Of a stretch of 64,000 bases of DNA, positions 48,674 through 57,797 are shown in pieces. Where the stretch lies: positions 1-64,000 of the forward strand of contig CAJFFP010000003.1 of NCBI GenBank assembly GCA_904373325.1, written 5' to 3'. The notes beneath the pieces are model-generated. The model worked only from the letters and a program-made list of their open reading frames with translations, made no database searches and had not been told where the DNA came from. The DNA is from Candidatus Gallimonas merdigallinarum. GTDB taxonomy: Bacteria > Bacillota > Clostridia > Christensenellales > Borkfalkiaceae. Position numbers and translations under genes: made by a program. How positions within the stretch are numbered: the first letter of the stretch is position 1; the number at the start of each line of letters is the position of its first letter.

Positions 48674-51403
48674 TTATTCGGTGCGGAGCGCGATGACGGG
48701 GTCTTTCTTCGCCGCAGACTGCGCGGGAATGAGACCGGAGATCAACGTGAGCACAATGCTGATGGCGACCATGAGGAGCGCGGTCGTAAACGGCAGCGCG
48801 GCGATCCCCGCGATCCCCGCCAGCGACTGAATAGTGATATTGATAAAGATCGAGATAAAGTAACTGAGCGCCACGCCGATAATGCCCGCCGCAAGACCGA
48901 TGATGAACGTTTCGGCGTTGAACAGGTTGCGGATATCCTGCTTCCGCGCGCCGAGCGAGCGCAGAACGCCGATCTCCTTGACGCGCTCGACGACCGAAAC
49001 GTATGTGATGATGCCGATCATGACGGACGAGACGACGAGCGAAATCGCGGTAAACGCCACGAGAACGTAGGTAATGATATCCAGAATCTGCTGTACCATG
49101 CCCATCAGCAGTCCGACCGTGTCTGAATACGTGATCTGCTCGCTCTCGTCGTGCGCGGCGTTCCATGCGTCGAGATAGGAAAGCAACTGCTCTTTCCCGT
49201 CGAAATCGGTCGCATAGATCGCAATGGAAGTGACGGTATCGTTCCCGCCAAGCGCGCGGACAACGGTTTCCAGATCATAAGTACAGTACAGACTCGTGCC
49301 CTGAATGTTCGAGAAATAATCCTCGTTCAGATTATTGGACGGCGAAATGTAGAACGTAACGCCCACGTAATCTTCAAGCCCAAGTCCGGGGTACTGATCC
49401 GCCATTTCCTGCGTGATCGTGAACGAGGAATCGTTTTGCAGCCAATCCACGATCGCCGACTGCTTGTTCCCCGCGATATACTCCTGCACCAACGCTTCCG
49501 TGAAATTCAGCCCGCTCGTGAGGCAGCCGTATGTAAGCCCCTCTTTCAGGCGGAGGATTCCCGAAATTTTCAGCGTGATGCCCTCGTTTTCCTCCGCACT
49601 CAGATCCCCGCTCGTACGCGTGCCGCTGTACGAGAACGGATACTCGCCCAGCACGGACGAAACAATGCCGGCATAATCGGGATTTTCGGAATACACCGCG
49701 TCATTATAATAGAGCGTATACTCCTTTCCGATGATCTCGCTGAAATCGACGAGCGCGGAATCGCTGATCCCCTCGGAATCGTCCTCGCCCGCCTGAAAAA
49801 GCGCAAGAAATTTTTCCTCGTCCAGAAATCCGAGCTGCGCGAGCGTCAGATCGCTGACCTGATTGTTTGTTCCGACTACGAGAACAATTTCGTGCTCGTT
49901 TGCGGGGAAGCTGCCCTCGATCACGTCATACTGCGAAAGCACATAATCGGAGTAGCTCTCGGAGACAAAGTCCGTCGTCCCGGGCATGACGTTGACGACG
50001 TCGCCAAAGAAGTCGGCAAACCCGACGAGGTTCCCGTATTCGGACGCCTTCGTCTGAACCACGTTGATGTAATACTCTTTGAGGTTGGAGAGAGACCGCG
50101 TCGTCTGAACGAGATTTCCGTCCTTATCCTCCGTTTTGACGTTCGTAAACAGATTATTGACCACGGTTGCCCCGTAACCGTACTGAATGGCGGAATACCA
50201 GCTCGGGTCGGCGGCTTTCAGATAGGCAAGATACTCGTCCGTTATGTTGTTGCGGATCGTCATGCCGTCGGCAAGGCTCGTCAGGAAGGAATCGACGTAG
50301 ACTTTATCGCCGATCTGTTCAAGGTCGGGCATATCCTGCGGCGACGTGAACGACGTCATGATGGACGCCATGTCGAACGCGCTCTCCGTGACCGTGACGG
50401 GATAATAGGAGAGCATATCCTCTTCCGTCTTTTTTACATAATTGTTGAACCCGCTCGAAAGCGCGAGCACGAGGCAGACGCTGACAATACCGATGCTCCC
50501 TGCGACCGACGTGAGAATGGTACGCCCCTTCTTGGTGAGCAGATTCCGGAAACTCAGCGCGAGCGAAGTGAGAAAACTCATTTTCGCGCGGGCTTTTTTT
50601 CCGTCCTCGCCGCGCCCGCTGCCGCTCTCTGCCGCGGCGACTTCCGAGGGCTGCGCCGATTGCTCGGCGGTCGGCTGACCGTCCGACGGCGCGATTTCCG
50701 CGTCCGTAAAATCGTTACCCCCCCCCGCGTACGGATTGGAGTCCGACTCCACAAGCCCGTCTTTCAGGCGCACGATGCGCGAAGCGTATTGGTAAGCGAG
50801 TTCGGGGTTGTGCGTGACCATGATGACGAGCCGCTCGCCCGCGATCTCCTTGATGAGCTCCATGATCTGCACGCTCGTCTCCGAATCGAGCGCGCCCGTG
50901 GGTTCGTCCGCAAGGAGGATATCGGGATTGTTGACGAGCGCGCGAGCAATGGCGACGCGCTGCATCTGCCCGCCCGAAAGCTGATTGGGCTTTTTGCTCA
51001 GTTCATTGCCCAGCCCCACGCGCGCAAGCGCCTCGGCGGCGCGGCGGCGGCGCTCTTCCCGTCCCACGCCCGCAATGGTAAGCGCAAGTTCCACGTTCCC
51101 GAGCACCGTCTGGTGCGGGATGAGGTTATAAGACTGGAAGATGAACCCGATCCTGTGATTGCGGTAGACGTCCCAATCCCTGTCTTTGAAGTCTTTCGTG
51201 GACTTCCCCTGAATGACGAGATCGCCCGACGTATAATGATCGAGTCCGCCGATGATGTTGAGGAGCGTCGTCTTGCCGCAGCCGGAAGGCCCGAGCACGC
51301 AGACAAATTCGCTCGCGCGGAATTCGAGGCTCACCCCTTTGAGCGCGTGAACGCTGCCCGAGGCGGCTTTGTATTCCTTGGTGATGCCGGTGAGTTTGAG
51401 CAT
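48674..51403 (-). CDS. ABC transporter, fused ATPase and MacB/FtsX-type permease
   Basis: A 909-residue single-chain transporter half. The ATPase (1-225) has GPSGCGKTT, LSGGQMQRVAIARAL and LLADEPTGALD. A low-complexity linker (about 226-270) includes a 9-base G/C homopolymer at 50718-50726. The permease has one helix (about 290-310), a large extracytoplasmic domain of about 430 residues and three C-terminal helices with the FtsX end (IGIITYVSVVERVKEIGVLRSLGARKQDIRNLFNAE). MacB-type pumps move peptides, antibiotics or lipoproteins by mechanotransmission. It follows a marR gene, which probably regulates it. Confidence 0.92.
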   Translation of the reverse strand: MLKLTGITKEYKAASGSVHALKGVSLEFRASEFVCVLGPSGCGKTTLLNIIGGLDHYTSGDLVIQGKSTKDFKDRDWDVYRNHRIGFIFQSYNLIPHQTVLGNVELALTIAGVGREERRRRAAEALARVGLGNELSKKPNQLSGGQMQRVAIARALVNNPDILLADEPTGALDSETSVQIMELIKEIAGERLVIMVTHNPELAYQYASRIVRLKDGLVESDSNPYAGGGNDFTDAEIAPSDGQPTAEQSAQPSEVAAAESGSGRGEDGKKARAKMSFLTSLALSFRNLLTKKGRTILTSVAGSIGIVSVCLVLALSSGFNNYVKKTEEDMLSYYPVTVTESAFDMASIMTSFTSPQDMPDLEQIGDKVYVDSFLTSLADGMTIRNNITDEYLAYLKAADPSWYSAIQYGYGATVVNNLFTNVKTEDKDGNLVQTTRSLSNLKEYYINVVQTKASEYGNLVGFADFFGDVVNVMPGTTDFVSESYSDYVLSQYDVIEGSFPANEHEIVLVVGTNNQVSDLTLAQLGFLDEEKFLALFQAGEDDSEGISDSALVDFSEIIGKEYTLYYNDAVYSENPDYAGIVSSVLGEYPFSYSGTRTSGDLSAEENEGITLKISGILRLKEGLTYGCLTSGLNFTEALVQEYIAGNKQSAIVDWLQNDSSFTITQEMADQYPGLGLEDYVGVTFYISPSNNLNEDYFSNIQGTSLYCTYDLETVVRALGGNDTVTSIAIYATDFDGKEQLLSYLDAWNAAHDESEQITYSDTVGLLMGMVQQILDIITYVLVAFTAISLVVSSVMIGIITYVSVVERVKEIGVLRSLGARKQDIRNLFNAETFIIGLAAGIIGVALSYFISIFINITIQSLAGIAGIAALPFTTALLMVAISIVLTLISGLIPAQSAAKKDPVIALRTE

Positions 51404-51430
51404 AGTCAGCCTTGCTCCTTATGAGAAATT

Positions 51431-51454
51431 CGGGGCGCCCTTGCGGGCGCCCCG
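51431..51454 (-). terminator. Hairpin between marR and the ABC transporter gene
   Basis: CGGGGCGCCC / GGGCGCCCCG around TTGC, 10-bp perfect stem, with a short AATTTCT after it on the minus strand. Probably an attenuator, since the ABC gene has no obvious promoter of its own. Confidence 0.6.
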
Positions 51455-51468
51455 TGAGTTTTCTGCGC

Positions 51469-51921
51469 TTACGATCCTTTGGCTTCCTTGATCGCCTTGG
51501 TGACGGCAGTATTGAACTCTTCATACTGCGCGAAGAACGCCTTCATCTTGTCCTCGCCGAGAAGCTCGACCACGCGGGACATGATCCCGTTCGCCTCTTT
51601 GCACTGATCCTCGAACACGGAGATCGTGTTGTCGGAAAGACGGATGTACGCGATCTTGCGGTCCGTAGGCGAATCGACGCGCTTGACGATGCCCTTCATC
51701 TCCAACTTCGTGACGATCTGGGAGATCGCGGAACGGGTGATGCCGAGGCGGCGGGCAAGCTCGGAAGAAATGATGCTTCTGCCCTTCTCCTCCTCCATCA
51801 CGACTTCTCTCAAAAGTCTGAACTCCGTTCTCGAAAGCTTTGCGACGCCCGCAAAGAAATCCATGTTCTCCATGTCGCGGACCATCTGGAAGAATTTAAC
51901 AAGATACTCGTTGATTTCCAT
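51469..51921 (-). CDS. MarR family transcriptional regulator
   Basis: A 150-residue winged-helix repressor: LSRTEFRLLREVVMEEEKGRSIISSELARRLGITRSAISQIVTKLEMKGIVKRVDSPTDRKIAYIRLSD is the MarR DNA-binding core with the D-x-R wing. It has a consensus promoter whose -10 is overlapped by the imperfect palindrome CATTAT-N7-ATAATG, fitting autorepression. The target is probably the ABC transporter downstream. Confidence 0.93.
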   Translation of the reverse strand: MEINEYLVKFFQMVRDMENMDFFAGVAKLSRTEFRLLREVVMEEEKGRSIISSELARRLGITRSAISQIVTKLEMKGIVKRVDSPTDRKIAYIRLSDNTISVFEDQCKEANGIMSRVVELLGEDKMKAFFAQYEEFNTAVTKAIKEAKGS

Positions 51922-51980
51922 AAAACCTACACTCCTTCTGAAATCATTTTGTTGCTTTTTGGCAATCCCAACTTACCATC

Positions 51981-52008
51981 ATTATAACAGAAATAATGGA
52001 AATGTCAA
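51981..52008 (-). promoter_or_regulatory. Promoter and operator of marR
   Basis: Minus-strand TTGACA (52008-52003), 16-bp spacer, TATAAT (51986-51981). CATTAT (51980-51985) and ATAATG (51993-51998) form the likely MarR site. Confidence 0.8.
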
Positions 52009-52046
52009 CTTATTCGACGCAATTTTTGAAGATATTCACAATATCT

Positions 52047-53195
52047 TCATGATATTTTTTTTGAGTTATCGTTTTCGGGCTTTTTACCGGCATATGTAAA
52101 CAGCGTGCAGGTTAATTTCGCGTTACAGATGCGTCGCTTTTTATTAACATTTCCGCCGAACGCGCGCTCTGCGTTGACATAGGAGGAGAGGAACACGCAG
52201 CTCCAATCGGGAAGCGCGCGGTACATCCGCCCGAAGTCGCGGTAGAGCGCGGAAAGCCCCTCTTCCTTCAACCGTTCGCCGTACGGCGGGTTGGAGATGA
52301 TGACGCCGAACGGCTCGGACGAGGTGAACGCGCGCATATCGCGCACGGAAAAACGGATGTCCCCTCCGACGCCCGCACGCGCCGCATGAAAGCGGGCAAG
52401 CTCCACTGCGCGCGGAGAAATATCCGACGCTTCGAGCTGCGGGAGCGGACCTCTGACTTCGCCGTCCGCCGCCTCCTCGCGTGCGCGTGCGAGCGCGTCG
52501 CGCGGCGCGCACTTCCACTTTTCAAAGTCGAAGCCGCGCAGTTTCCCGGGCGCGATCCTGCGCATATACAGCGCCGCCTCGACGGGGATGGTGCCGCTGC
52601 CGCAGAACACGTCGGCAAACGGCTTCCCCGCGCGGAAAAAGGAACTTTCCACCATTGCCGCGGCGGTCGTTTCGCGCAGGGGCGCGTCGTACGTCCGCAC
52701 GCGGTAACCCCGCTTGTGCAGTCCGTCGCCCGAAGTGTCGAGCGAGACGGTCGCAACGTTTTCGTAAATATCGAAGTTGACGACGACGCGCTCGCCGCAC
52801 TCGTCCAGCGTGTGCACCCCGAGCCTGTTTTTCAGCCGCTCGACGATCGCCTTTTTGACGACGCCGCCCGCCGCCTTGACCGCCATCAGCGTACTTGCAT
52901 AGCACTTCCCGTCCATCATGATCTGCGAATGCGGGGAACAGAATTCCTCCCACGCGATGGCGGAAACGCCTTCAAAGAGCGCGTCGAAATCGGGCGCGGG
53001 AAAGCGGGAGAGGACGAGAAGCACGCGTTCGCCCGCGCGGAGCTGCACGTTCAGACGGGCGACATCCGCCCAATCGCCCGCAAGGGAGACCCTCCCCTGC
53101 ACGGCGGGACAGTCGCCGTATCCCATGGAACGAAGCTGCCGCTTGACGGAAGCCTCCACGCCCGCCGCCGCGGGAATGAGTATCTGCATAGCCAC
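52047..53195 (-). CDS. Class I SAM-dependent RNA methyltransferase, THUMP type (RlmL/YpsC-like)
   Basis: A 382-residue protein with an N-terminal ferredoxin-like plus THUMP domain (about 1-160) and a Rossmann methyltransferase: FADVFCGSGTIPVEAALYM is motif I and VIISNPPYGERL the NPPY catalytic motif for guanine-N2 methylation. It matches the RlmL N-terminal half, which methylates G2445 of 23S rRNA. SD GAGGTGG. It lies 20 bp after the CNNM genes. Confidence 0.9.
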   Translation of the reverse strand: MAMQILIPAAAGVEASVKRQLRSMGYGDCPAVQGRVSLAGDWADVARLNVQLRAGERVLLVLSRFPAPDFDALFEGVSAIAWEEFCSPHSQIMMDGKCYASTLMAVKAAGGVVKKAIVERLKNRLGVHTLDECGERVVVNFDIYENVATVSLDTSGDGLHKRGYRVRTYDAPLRETTAAAMVESSFFRAGKPFADVFCGSGTIPVEAALYMRRIAPGKLRGFDFEKWKCAPRDALARAREEAADGEVRGPLPQLEASDISPRAVELARFHAARAGVGGDIRFSVRDMRAFTSSEPFGVIISNPPYGERLKEEGLSALYRDFGRMYRALPDWSCVFLSSYVNAERAFGGNVNKKRRICNAKLTCTLFTYAGKKPENDNSKKIS

Positions 53196-53214
53196 CTCGC
53201 GCCCGAGCAGGGCG

Positions 53215-54255
53215 TTATTCTTCCTCCGTCTCCTCTTCCGCTTCCGGAACGACGGGATTGAGCGGAGCGGTGACGGGCGTTAAATCGTATTTGTCGTCGA
53301 CGTCGCCGAGGAGTTCTTCGATCATGTCTTCGCGCGTAATAAGTCCGCGCGCGTGACCTTCCTCGCCGACCATCATCATGTGTTCGCGCGCCTTCTGCAT
53401 CCGCTGCATGAGCGCGGAGACCTTTTCCCCCTCCTCCGTATAGGAGACGGGGCGGATGAGCGGCGCAAAGTCCTTATGCCCCGCGAGCAGGTTTTCGTAA
53501 AAATCCGCGCGGTACAGGATCCCGACCACGTTTTCCTTTCTGCCCTCGTAGACGGGCAGGCGCGAGAAGTTCGTCTCGCGGAAGAACTTATACACGCGGC
53601 GGTAATTTTCGCGGACGTCCACGCAGACGACGCGGTCGAGCGGAATCATACACGAGCCGACGTGCAGCTCGTCGTAGCGCAGCGTACGGTTGATGAGTTC
53701 GTGCTCGGTCTCGTTGAGGACGCCGTCCTCGCGGACGTCGGTCACGAGCATCTTGAATTCCGCCTCCGTGAGCGCGGGTTCTTCCTTATTCAGGCGGAAG
53801 ATGCGGAACACGAGTTTCTTCCACAGCCCGAACAGAAAGCTCAGCGGCAGGAACAGATATGTGAACGCCATGATCGGATACGCCGCAAAGCAGGCGAACC
53901 GCTCGGGGATCTCCTTTGCGAGCGTCTTGGGCGTGATCTCGCCGAAGATGAGCACCACGACGGTGATGACGACGGTCGAGACCGTCGCGCCCAATCCCTC
54001 GCCGAGCAGCGCGACAAAGAGCAGCGTTCCGATGGTGGACGCAGTGAGATTGACGATATTATTTCCGATGAGCAGCGTCGTTAAAACGCGGTTATAGTCC
54101 TCGCTGAGCCTGAGCGCAAGGCGCGCCGAGCGTTTTTTCTGCGCGAAGCGGCGCATACGGACGGAAGAAAAGCTCGTATAAGCCGTCTCGGTGGCGCTGA
54201 AAAATCCCGAGAAAATCACGAGAACGACGAGCGCGATCACAAGTCCGGTTTTCAT
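53215..54255 (-). CDS. CNNM/CorC family (hemolysin-type) membrane protein
   Basis: A 346-residue protein with a DUF21/CNNM transmembrane domain (four helices in about 1-160, including FSATETAYTSFSSVRMRRFAQKK and GEITPKTLAKEIPERF) and a CBS pair (about 195-320). The C-terminal CorC_HlyC domain of full-length members is absent; the chain ends with a Glu-rich tail. Related proteins handle Mg2+. It overlaps its paralogue upstream by ATGA. Confidence 0.9.
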   Translation of the reverse strand: MKTGLVIALVVLVIFSGFFSATETAYTSFSSVRMRRFAQKKRSARLALRLSEDYNRVLTTLLIGNNIVNLTASTIGTLLFVALLGEGLGATVSTVVITVVVLIFGEITPKTLAKEIPERFACFAAYPIMAFTYLFLPLSFLFGLWKKLVFRIFRLNKEEPALTEAEFKMLVTDVREDGVLNETEHELINRTLRYDELHVGSCMIPLDRVVCVDVRENYRRVYKFFRETNFSRLPVYEGRKENVVGILYRADFYENLLAGHKDFAPLIRPVSYTEEGEKVSALMQRMQKAREHMMMVGEEGHARGLITREDMIEELLGDVDDKYDLTPVTAPLNPVVPEAEEETEEE

Positions 54256-55286
54256 ACCGCACCTCCTTCCGACGCGGGCGCGGCGGGCGCGGTGACGGGC
54301 GTTAAGTCGTATTTGTCGTCCACGTCGCCGAGGAGTTCTTCGATCATATCCTCGCGCGTGATCAGTCCCACCGCGTCGCCCTCCGAACCGACGATCATGA
54401 TGTGCTCCCTGCCCGCCTGCATCCGCTTCATGAGCGCGGGGACCTTTTCGTCCTCCTCCGTAAAGGAGACGGGGCGGATCAGGTTGTCAAAGTCGCGCCT
54501 GCCCGCAAGCATATTTTCGTAGAAGTCGGCGCGGTACAGCACGCCGATAACGTTGGGCTTCGTACCCTTATAGACGGGCAGACGCGAAAAATTTGTTTCG
54601 CGGAAGATGTGAAAGACCAGCCTGTCGTTTGCGCGCGACTCCACCATGACCATGCGATCGAGCGGGACCATGCAGTCTTTGACGAGAAGATCGTCGTAGC
54701 GGAGGGTGCGCTGAATGAGTTCGTGTTCGGTATCGTTGAGAACGCCGCCCGCGCGGATATCCGAAACGAGCATCCCGAACTCCTCTTCGGTGAACTTGGG
54801 TTCTTTCTTCCCCAGCCTGAAAAGGCAAAAAATAAACTTCTTCCATAAGCCGAACAGAAAACTCAGCGGCAGGAAGAGGCTGACGAGAAAGCGGAGCGGA
54901 TACGCCGAAACGCAGGCAAACGTTTCCGGCAGACGCTTGGCAAGCACCTTGGGCGTGATCTCGCCGAAGATGAGCACGACGATCGTGAGCACGACGGTGG
55001 AGACCGTCGGACCGATCTGTTCGCCCATCAGCGAAGTGAAAATAAGCGTACCGATACTTGCCGAAGCGATATTGACAATGTTATCCGCGATCAGCAGCGT
55101 GGAAAGCACCCTGTTGTAGTCCGCGCTCAGCGCAAACGCGAGACGCGCGGATTTTTTTGTGCGCGCCATTCGGCGCATACGCACAGCGGAAAAGCTCGTG
55201 TAAGCCGTCTCCATTGCGCTGAAATACCCTGAAAGCGCAATCAACACCACGAGCGCGACCAACAGCCAGATACATCGACTGTCCAT
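54252..55286 (-). CDS. CNNM/CorC family (hemolysin-type) membrane protein, paralogue
   Basis: A 344-residue tandem paralogue of the next gene, similar over its whole length (FSAMETAYTSFSAVRMRRMA; GEITPKVLAKRLPETFAC; LITREDMIEELLGDVDDKYDLTPVTAP). It too lacks the CorC_HlyC domain. The pair may form a heterodimer. The best SD (AAGGAGG) is unusually far, about 22 nt, from ATG 55286; a weaker AAGG lies closer. Confidence 0.9.
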   Translation of the reverse strand: MDSRCIWLLVALVVLIALSGYFSAMETAYTSFSAVRMRRMARTKKSARLAFALSADYNRVLSTLLIADNIVNIASASIGTLIFTSLMGEQIGPTVSTVVLTIVVLIFGEITPKVLAKRLPETFACVSAYPLRFLVSLFLPLSFLFGLWKKFIFCLFRLGKKEPKFTEEEFGMLVSDIRAGGVLNDTEHELIQRTLRYDDLLVKDCMVPLDRMVMVESRANDRLVFHIFRETNFSRLPVYKGTKPNVIGVLYRADFYENMLAGRRDFDNLIRPVSFTEEDEKVPALMKRMQAGREHIMIVGSEGDAVGLITREDMIEELLGDVDDKYDLTPVTAPAAPASEGGAV

Positions 55287-55385
55287 AAATAGGAAATTAC
55301 CTTATACCTCCTTTACGACGGGGAAATCCCCGTTTATTCCATATATTATTGCGTATTTATCCATACGCCCGTCCGGCGTGAAAAA

Positions 55386-55979
55386 TCACCCGACGGAGTT
55401 ATGTTCGCTCTGTTCCGCCGCGGCGTCCGCCGCGGGCTTTCTGCGGAGCACGCAGACGCGCGTCTCCCCTTTTACGCCGCGCATGATCACGTGCGGGCGC
55501 GGACGCTCCGGAAGGCGCGGCTCTTCGGGCTGCGCCGTTTCCCGCACAGCCTCGGTCAGCTCCGTTTCGGATTCTGCCGTTTCAGGCTGCGCCGCAGGCA
55601 GTTCCTCCGCGGGTGCGGGAGCTTCGTCCGCAGAAGTCTGCGTTTCCGCCCCGTCCGAAACAGGCTTTGCGGCGCGCGATTCGGTCGTCGCTTTTCCCGC
55701 CGATTTCGCGGGAAGTTCGCGCGGCTCCTCATCCGAGGCGATCTCCGCGCCGAATTTTTCCTTGACGGGCGGTTCGGGCAGGAGCCACTCGGGAATACGG
55801 TCGGGCACGGGAGAAGCCTGCATTTCGGCAAGGCGGTTATGCGCCCGCGCGCAGGGATAATCCTCCGTACGCGTACAGTAGCGGCAGCGAGCGTATCTCC
55901 CGCACATATCGGCTCTGATCTTCTCGCTGTCTTTCCATTTTACGACGTCGAGATATTCCTGTAACGCCCGCAACGTCAT
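55386..55979 (-). CDS. Cys-cluster protein with long Pro/Glu-rich tail
   Basis: A 197-residue protein of unknown family. The N-terminal 70 residues hold a compact cluster CGRYARCRYCTRTEDYPC (four Cys plus one), likely a zinc-binding knuckle. The remaining 130 residues are low-complexity, rich in Glu, Ala and Pro, ending in a short basic segment (VIMRGVKGETRVCVLRRKP). GGGAGG precedes ATG 55979. Stand-alone between CNNM and TtcA genes. Nothing identifies its role. Confidence 0.65.
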   Translation of the reverse strand: MTLRALQEYLDVVKWKDSEKIRADMCGRYARCRYCTRTEDYPCARAHNRLAEMQASPVPDRIPEWLLPEPPVKEKFGAEIASDEEPRELPAKSAGKATTESRAAKPVSDGAETQTSADEAPAPAEELPAAQPETAESETELTEAVRETAQPEEPRLPERPRPHVIMRGVKGETRVCVLRRKPAADAAAEQSEHNSVG

Positions 55980-56086
55980 ACCCTGCCTCCCCGCCGCCAA
56001 CGCGCGGCTTATGTATCTATTATATAACATTTTGCCCCGTCCTGCAAGGGGAAAGGGCTGATTTTCTGAAAAGAAGGCCGATTTTT

Positions 56087-56902
56087 TTAATATTCGTCGA
56101 GGAAATTCCCGCGTTTTCCGCCCTTGCGCCAGCCGACGATGCAGTCGAGCGCCACGTTGTGCAGGCTGCGGAACACGTTATCCGCCGCCGCGGGGTTGGT
56201 TTTTTCCAGCTGCGCGACGAGCTGTTTCATTTCGCGCCGCTTGCTCTCCTCCTCTTTATCGGCAACGCGCTCGGTAAAGCGGCAGGCGCAGTTTAAAAAT
56301 TTCAGACCGTTGTACTCCGCCCACGCCACAACGTCGCGCTCGCGCACGGCGTACAGCGGGCGGATCAGTTCCATGCCCTCGTGGCTCGTGGAACGGAGTT
56401 TGGGCATCATCGTCTTGATCTCCGCGCCGTAGAACATACTCAAAAGCGTCGTGCCGACGACGTCGTCGAAATGATGCCCGAGCGCGATCTTGTTGCAGCC
56501 GCATTTTTTGGCAAATTCATATAAAAACCCGCGGCGCATCCGCGCGCACAGGTAGCAGGGCGACCCCGTTCCCACGCTGTCAACGACGGCGAAAATATCG
56601 CTCTCAAAGATACGCACGGGTACGCCGAGGCGCGCGGCGTTCTCTTCGATGAGCGCGCGGTTCTGCGGCGCGTACCCGGGGTCCATCACGATAAATTCCA
56701 ACGAGAACGGCGCTTCGCCGTGCCGTTGCAGTTCCTGCATACACTTTGCGAGCAGAAAGGAATCCTTCCCGCCCGAAATGCACACGGCGATCTTATCCCC
56801 TTCGCGGACGAGTTCGTACCGTTTCACGCTCTTGATGAACGGACACCACAGTTCCTTGCGGTATTTTTTGATGATCGAGCGCTCGATCTCGGAAAAGCTC
56901 AT
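56087..56902 (-). CDS. TtcA-like tRNA 2-thiolation enzyme (PP-loop ATPase)
   Basis: A 271-residue PP-loop protein. SGGKDS (43-48) is the ATP motif, C116-x2-C119 in SPCYLCARM and a distal CAC (205-207) can hold a 4Fe-4S cluster, and LGHHFDD (141-147) is the second family motif. TtcA thiolates cytidine 32 of tRNA. I chose ATG 56902 because it overlaps the reductase stop as ATGA. Coupling to the thioredoxin-reductase-like gene is suggestive, as the sulfur transfer needs reductant. Confidence 0.88.
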   Translation of the reverse strand: MSFSEIERSIIKKYRKELWCPFIKSVKRYELVREGDKIAVCISGGKDSFLLAKCMQELQRHGEAPFSLEFIVMDPGYAPQNRALIEENAARLGVPVRIFESDIFAVVDSVGTGSPCYLCARMRRGFLYEFAKKCGCNKIALGHHFDDVVGTTLLSMFYGAEIKTMMPKLRSTSHEGMELIRPLYAVRERDVVAWAEYNGLKFLNCACRFTERVADKEEESKRREMKQLVAQLEKTNPAAADNVFRSLHNVALDCIVGWRKGGKRGNFLDEY

Positions 56903-57756
56903 TTTGCCGCCCCGCCGAGATACGCGTGCGCGGAATACGCCGCGACAAGCCCCTCGCCCGCCGCCTTCGCGTATTGGTACGGTCTGCCCGTCACGTCGCC
57001 CGCGGCAAACAGCCCCGCAATGTTCGTGGAGCAGTCGCGCGCGACCTTCACGGCGTCGCCCTCCGTCTCCAATCCGCCCACGAGCGCGGCGGGCGGCGCG
57101 GAGTTTTTCAGGAAGAACACCCCGCTCACGGCAAGTTCGCCCTCTTTTAAAATCAGCTTTTCCACGCGCAGACCGCCCGCCACGGCAAGCGGCTTTTCCG
57201 CATGGACGACGACGTTCTCCGCCTTGAACGCGGCGTTCGGATAGAGGCAGAACGCGTGTACCGTCTCGGCAAAGCCGGCAAGGTATTCCACCTCCTCGGC
57301 GAATTTCTCCGCGCCGACGACGGCGGCGATCGTCTTGCCCTTGTACAGCGCGCCGTCGCACACGGCGCAATAGCTCACGCCGCGCCCCACAAAATCGCGT
57401 TCGCCGCGGACTGCGCCCGCCGTCTCCACGCCCGTGGCGAGAATGACGGCTCTGCCCTGATACAGTTCGCTCCCTGCCGTCACGGTGAACGGATCGCCCG
57501 CGTAAATGCCGTCCGCCCTGCCCTTGGTAAAGACGACGCCCTCATGCGCCATCTGCTCGGAAAGGCGCGCGGCGAACAGCTTCCCGTCCCCCACGAGGGT
57601 GGGAAAATTGCGCACGTACTCCGCCTTGGTCAGTTTTTCGCCGAAGGGTTCCGTCCCGAGCCAGAGGCAGTTTCTTCTCAAACTCTTTAAGGTGAGCGCG
57701 GCAGTATAGCCTGCGATGCCGCCGCCCACAACGATCACGTCATATATCGTCTGCAT
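56899..57756 (-). CDS. Thioredoxin-reductase-like flavoprotein with degenerate NADPH motif
   Basis: A 285-residue protein. VIVVGGGIAGYTAALTLKSL is the FAD motif, C130-AVC133-D is the redox-active disulfide, and GLFAAGDVTGRPYQYAKAAGEG the C-terminal FAD part. At the second Rossmann site the usual GGGDSA is VVGAEKFAEE, without the Gly-rich loop. Clostridial ferredoxin-linked thioredoxin reductases (FFTR) are known to lack this motif. ATG 57756 follows TATACT by 6 nt with no SD. Confidence 0.85.
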   Translation of the reverse strand: MQTIYDVIVVGGGIAGYTAALTLKSLRRNCLWLGTEPFGEKLTKAEYVRNFPTLVGDGKLFAARLSEQMAHEGVVFTKGRADGIYAGDPFTVTAGSELYQGRAVILATGVETAGAVRGERDFVGRGVSYCAVCDGALYKGKTIAAVVGAEKFAEEVEYLAGFAETVHAFCLYPNAAFKAENVVVHAEKPLAVAGGLRVEKLILKEGELAVSGVFFLKNSAPPAALVGGLETEGDAVKVARDCSTNIAGLFAAGDVTGRPYQYAKAAGEGLVAAYSAHAYLGGAAK

Positions 57757-57762
57757 GGCGCA

Positions 57763-57792
57763 AGTATAACACAAACGCCGCGCGCCTGTCAA
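57763..57792 (-). promoter_or_regulatory. Promoter of the thioredoxin-reductase-like gene, leaderless
   Basis: Minus-strand TTGACA (57792-57787), 18-bp spacer, TATACT (57768-57763), then 6 nt to ATG 57756. Confidence 0.8.
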
Positions 57793-57797
57793 GCGGG

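Noticed and set aside
49151..51424. Long plus-strand open frame (757 codons) opposite the ABC exporter, and similar long antisense frames at 37054-39291 and 30874-33210
   Set aside because: They lie exactly opposite well-supported genes, have Arg/His/Asp-rich composition typical of GC-rich antisense frames, and no RBS or domain.
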